A model generated the notes under the pieces. The model searched no databases. It was not told the origin of the DNA and saw only the letters and a program-made list of their open reading frames with translations. From contig CAUJGJ010000242.1 of NCBI GenBank assembly GCA_963170055.1, forward strand, positions 361,001 through 425,000: 64,000 nt of DNA. The letters run 5' to 3'. This DNA comes from Halisarca cf. caerulea (Eukaryota > Porifera > Demospongiae > Chondrillida > Halisarcidae). Positions within the stretch are counted from its first letter, which is position 1. The number at the start of each line of letters is the position of its first letter. Both the position numbers and the translations under genes were made by a program. Of the stretch, positions 17,089 through 64,000 are shown in pieces.

Positions 17089-18819
17089 TACCTACACTAG
17101 GAAGTAATTAGGAATACTGTACACACAAAGGGGTCTATGCACAAAGTCTATTTGCACATGTATGCACATAATATAGACAAACGTGCATATGCATAGACAG
17201 GTAAAGACAGCTGTGCTAACGTAGCTGCAGCAGAGCAGTAGTCTCTAGAAATGCCAAAGCATAAATGTACCCATCACTGATGAAATCTAGTTATTGTAAT
17301 TTAGTTTCAACACATGAAAACTGCATGGCTTTATGAAACTGACATTGTTAACATCATTTTCCAACTAAAGTACATATGTACATATCCTGAAAGCAAAGGT
17401 TTCACCAACATTTTGATTTCAAATTGATCCAATTCAGTAGAAATCAAGAGTACACTTCAACTGTAACATGCTTTGTAGTCCAAAACATATTATTATTATC
17501 CCTGGCAGGGAGTGACTGAAGATAGCGTAAACCTCATATTGGACATATGTACATACATACAAGCAAGATACTGCACACACAGCATATGCACATACATAAC
17601 TGCGTTCAGCTAGCGCACATGTAGACACTGACTATAAGGAAACATCAGCAAAGACAATTCTACACAACACTACTGCACACTGCACATGATAACTGTTCAA
17701 TCGTTTGCAATGTATGCACACCAGCATGTGTAGGGTGCTCAACACCCACAATTGACCAACACCCTCAAACATAATATTGTCGTGTAGATTGTCAGGCCAA
17801 TTATGTCCTCACACATGGCCTTACTACAGCTGCAGACCTGGTCAACAATAATATTGTAATGTTCAAGATGTCAGAATCTGTAACTAGCATAATCGCATAT
17901 TGTTCAGTCACACATGCTCACACACACGCCCACACACACACACGCACGCACACACACACGCACGCACACACACACACACATACACACAAACACACACACA
18001 CGATACAAACACACTGCCACTGGTGAGATATGTTACGCAATGCAGTGAACCACACAGCATGCACAGTAGACAGAAGAACACGTGCACAGGACAAAACAAA
18101 CGTGTGCTGGAATATGCCTCAGAACTATATACTGTGCCTGCAAATGCAATTGATGTCAACTACAAATGTCTCAGAAATAACTGGTAGTAACAGGTGTACA
18201 TCCACAGGTACACTGCTTAGTGTTCCATCTGTTGGCTTTGGTCAGGGACCGAGCCTGTGCCCCCATTCTGAACAGCTTCGATCTGAGGAGGAGATGGAGA
18301 GATGTCGACAACACTACAACAACACCAAAGCAAACATGGAGTGGAGTGTCTTAACTTGCATGTCAATACAAAACCTGAAGTATTAGGACACAACTATCAT
18401 CATTGGTAGCTGAAGAGATGATACGCAAAGCATAATATCTATTCTTCTAAGAGCACAACATCATGTATTGATGAAAAAAAATTGCTGATGGGTGTTCTAA
18501 AGTGTTCCTTGGGAGTGGCCTGCTGCAAATATTAGGTATTTCACCCATTAGTAAGATCAAATGAAACAAAATGAAGATTCTGCAGTAACCAAAAAGCACT
18601 ATATACCGACAACCAAATCTTTGTTCACTGTAGGCATACAGTATCATTTAAAGATGATTCAGACAGTGAGCTATAGCACAGCTTTGGGGAAACCCCTTAC
18701 ACCACATGTACCGGGGTACACAGTATGTCCTACGTTCGGTCACTGCATGCATACAGTGCACATACGTATGTGTAGTAGGCATATGTGTGCATGTATGTAG
18801 GTGTGACTATGTTTGCCTG
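17089..18819. other. R1 3-prime flank, then unassigned sequence
   Basis: From 17,089 to about 17,850 the sequence resembles the flanks downstream of R0 and R4 (for example GCAGGGAGTGACTGAAGATA and GGTGCTCAACACCC). Similarity then stops. A CA tract lies at 17,918-18,005. At 18,200-18,360 the plus strand is open and encodes an acidic helical-looking stretch (SEEEMERCRQHYNN) with no splice model I could support. It might equally be 3-prime untranslated sequence of the minus-strand SBNO gene. Confidence 0.45.
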
Positions 18820-63731
<44,912 letters not shown>

Positions 63732-64000
63732 CTGCAGAGAGAGGTGCATGCACATTGATTGCAACACAGCCAATTATGTACACAGTCCATTTCTCCCCAG
63801 GATTTAAGAATACTATATATAGAGGGAATGATTTCCCATTTCAAAAAATGCATCATTCTGCTTCGGGTTCAGGTTTGAAAAAAACAAAATTCCGTTTCAG
63901 AATTGCTTGATTCTGTTACACAATTCCGCTTCACAACCTGATATCAACCATCACATTTGCAAGGCTAAACATGATTTTTGACTTTTATCACATAATTTGA
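63732..64000. other. SBNO intron, right edge
   Basis: No further exon is seen. Contains repeated words ATTCCGTTTCAGAATT, ATTCTGCTTC and ATTCCGCTTC, probably the edge of a mobile repeat. Confidence 0.4.

Overview
This window looks like nuclear DNA of an early-branching animal. A demosponge is my best guess, but the sequence does not prove it. Evidence: genes are split into many short phase-conserved exons with GT-AG introns; there are long (TG)n/(CA)n tracts, many TA-flanked miniature inverted-repeat elements, a Tc1-type transposon and a piggyBac relic; and animal families are present (Strawberry notch helicase, CXXC zinc finger, immunoglobulin and sushi/CCP receptor domains). All exon models were derived by hand from splice consensus, reading phase and family resemblance.

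Two gene systems interlock. (1) On the minus strand is a Strawberry notch (SBNO)-type helicase gene. Its amino-terminal block of exons lies at 56,012-63,731 (the first exons are beyond the right edge). Its carboxy-terminal block lies at 18,820-29,044 and ends in a CXXC zinc finger. The blocks join in phase, which implies a 27-kb intron. (2) On the plus strand is a family of type I membrane receptors: signal peptide, two Ig-like domains, an unrecognised beta-type domain, a Thr-rich stalk, two sushi domains, one transmembrane helix and a cytoplasmic tail with three conserved tyrosine motifs. R2 (30,011-36,287), R3 (37,643-41,742) and R4 (46,476-53,361) lie inside the giant SBNO intron in antisense. 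R1 lies at 11,618-15,971, and R0 is present only as its last exon (420-715). The four full models each sum to a whole number of codons (570, 607, 417 and 579 aa).

The layout suggests a locus multiplied as a unit of SBNO C-block, receptor(s), SBNO N-block. At 1-9,590 are the end of R0 plus a second, 5-prime-truncated copy of the SBNO N-block (copy A). At 9,590-11,045 are a (TA)n tract and a transposon-like DUF6589-type gene fragment at an apparent breakpoint. At 11,045-17,850 are a single orphan SBNO exon, R1 and its 3-prime flank. From 18,820 the C-block, R2-R4 and N-block copy B form the apparently complete unit. Copy A and copy B are nearly identical over some tracts and differ by clean transposon insertions with matching empty sites, so duplication or gene conversion is recent.

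The regions 42-46 kb and 16-18.8 kb hold mainly repeats. The most notable possibility is a multi-copy, tyrosine-signalling Ig/sushi receptor cluster nested in a helicase gene that itself carries an unusual CXXC fusion.
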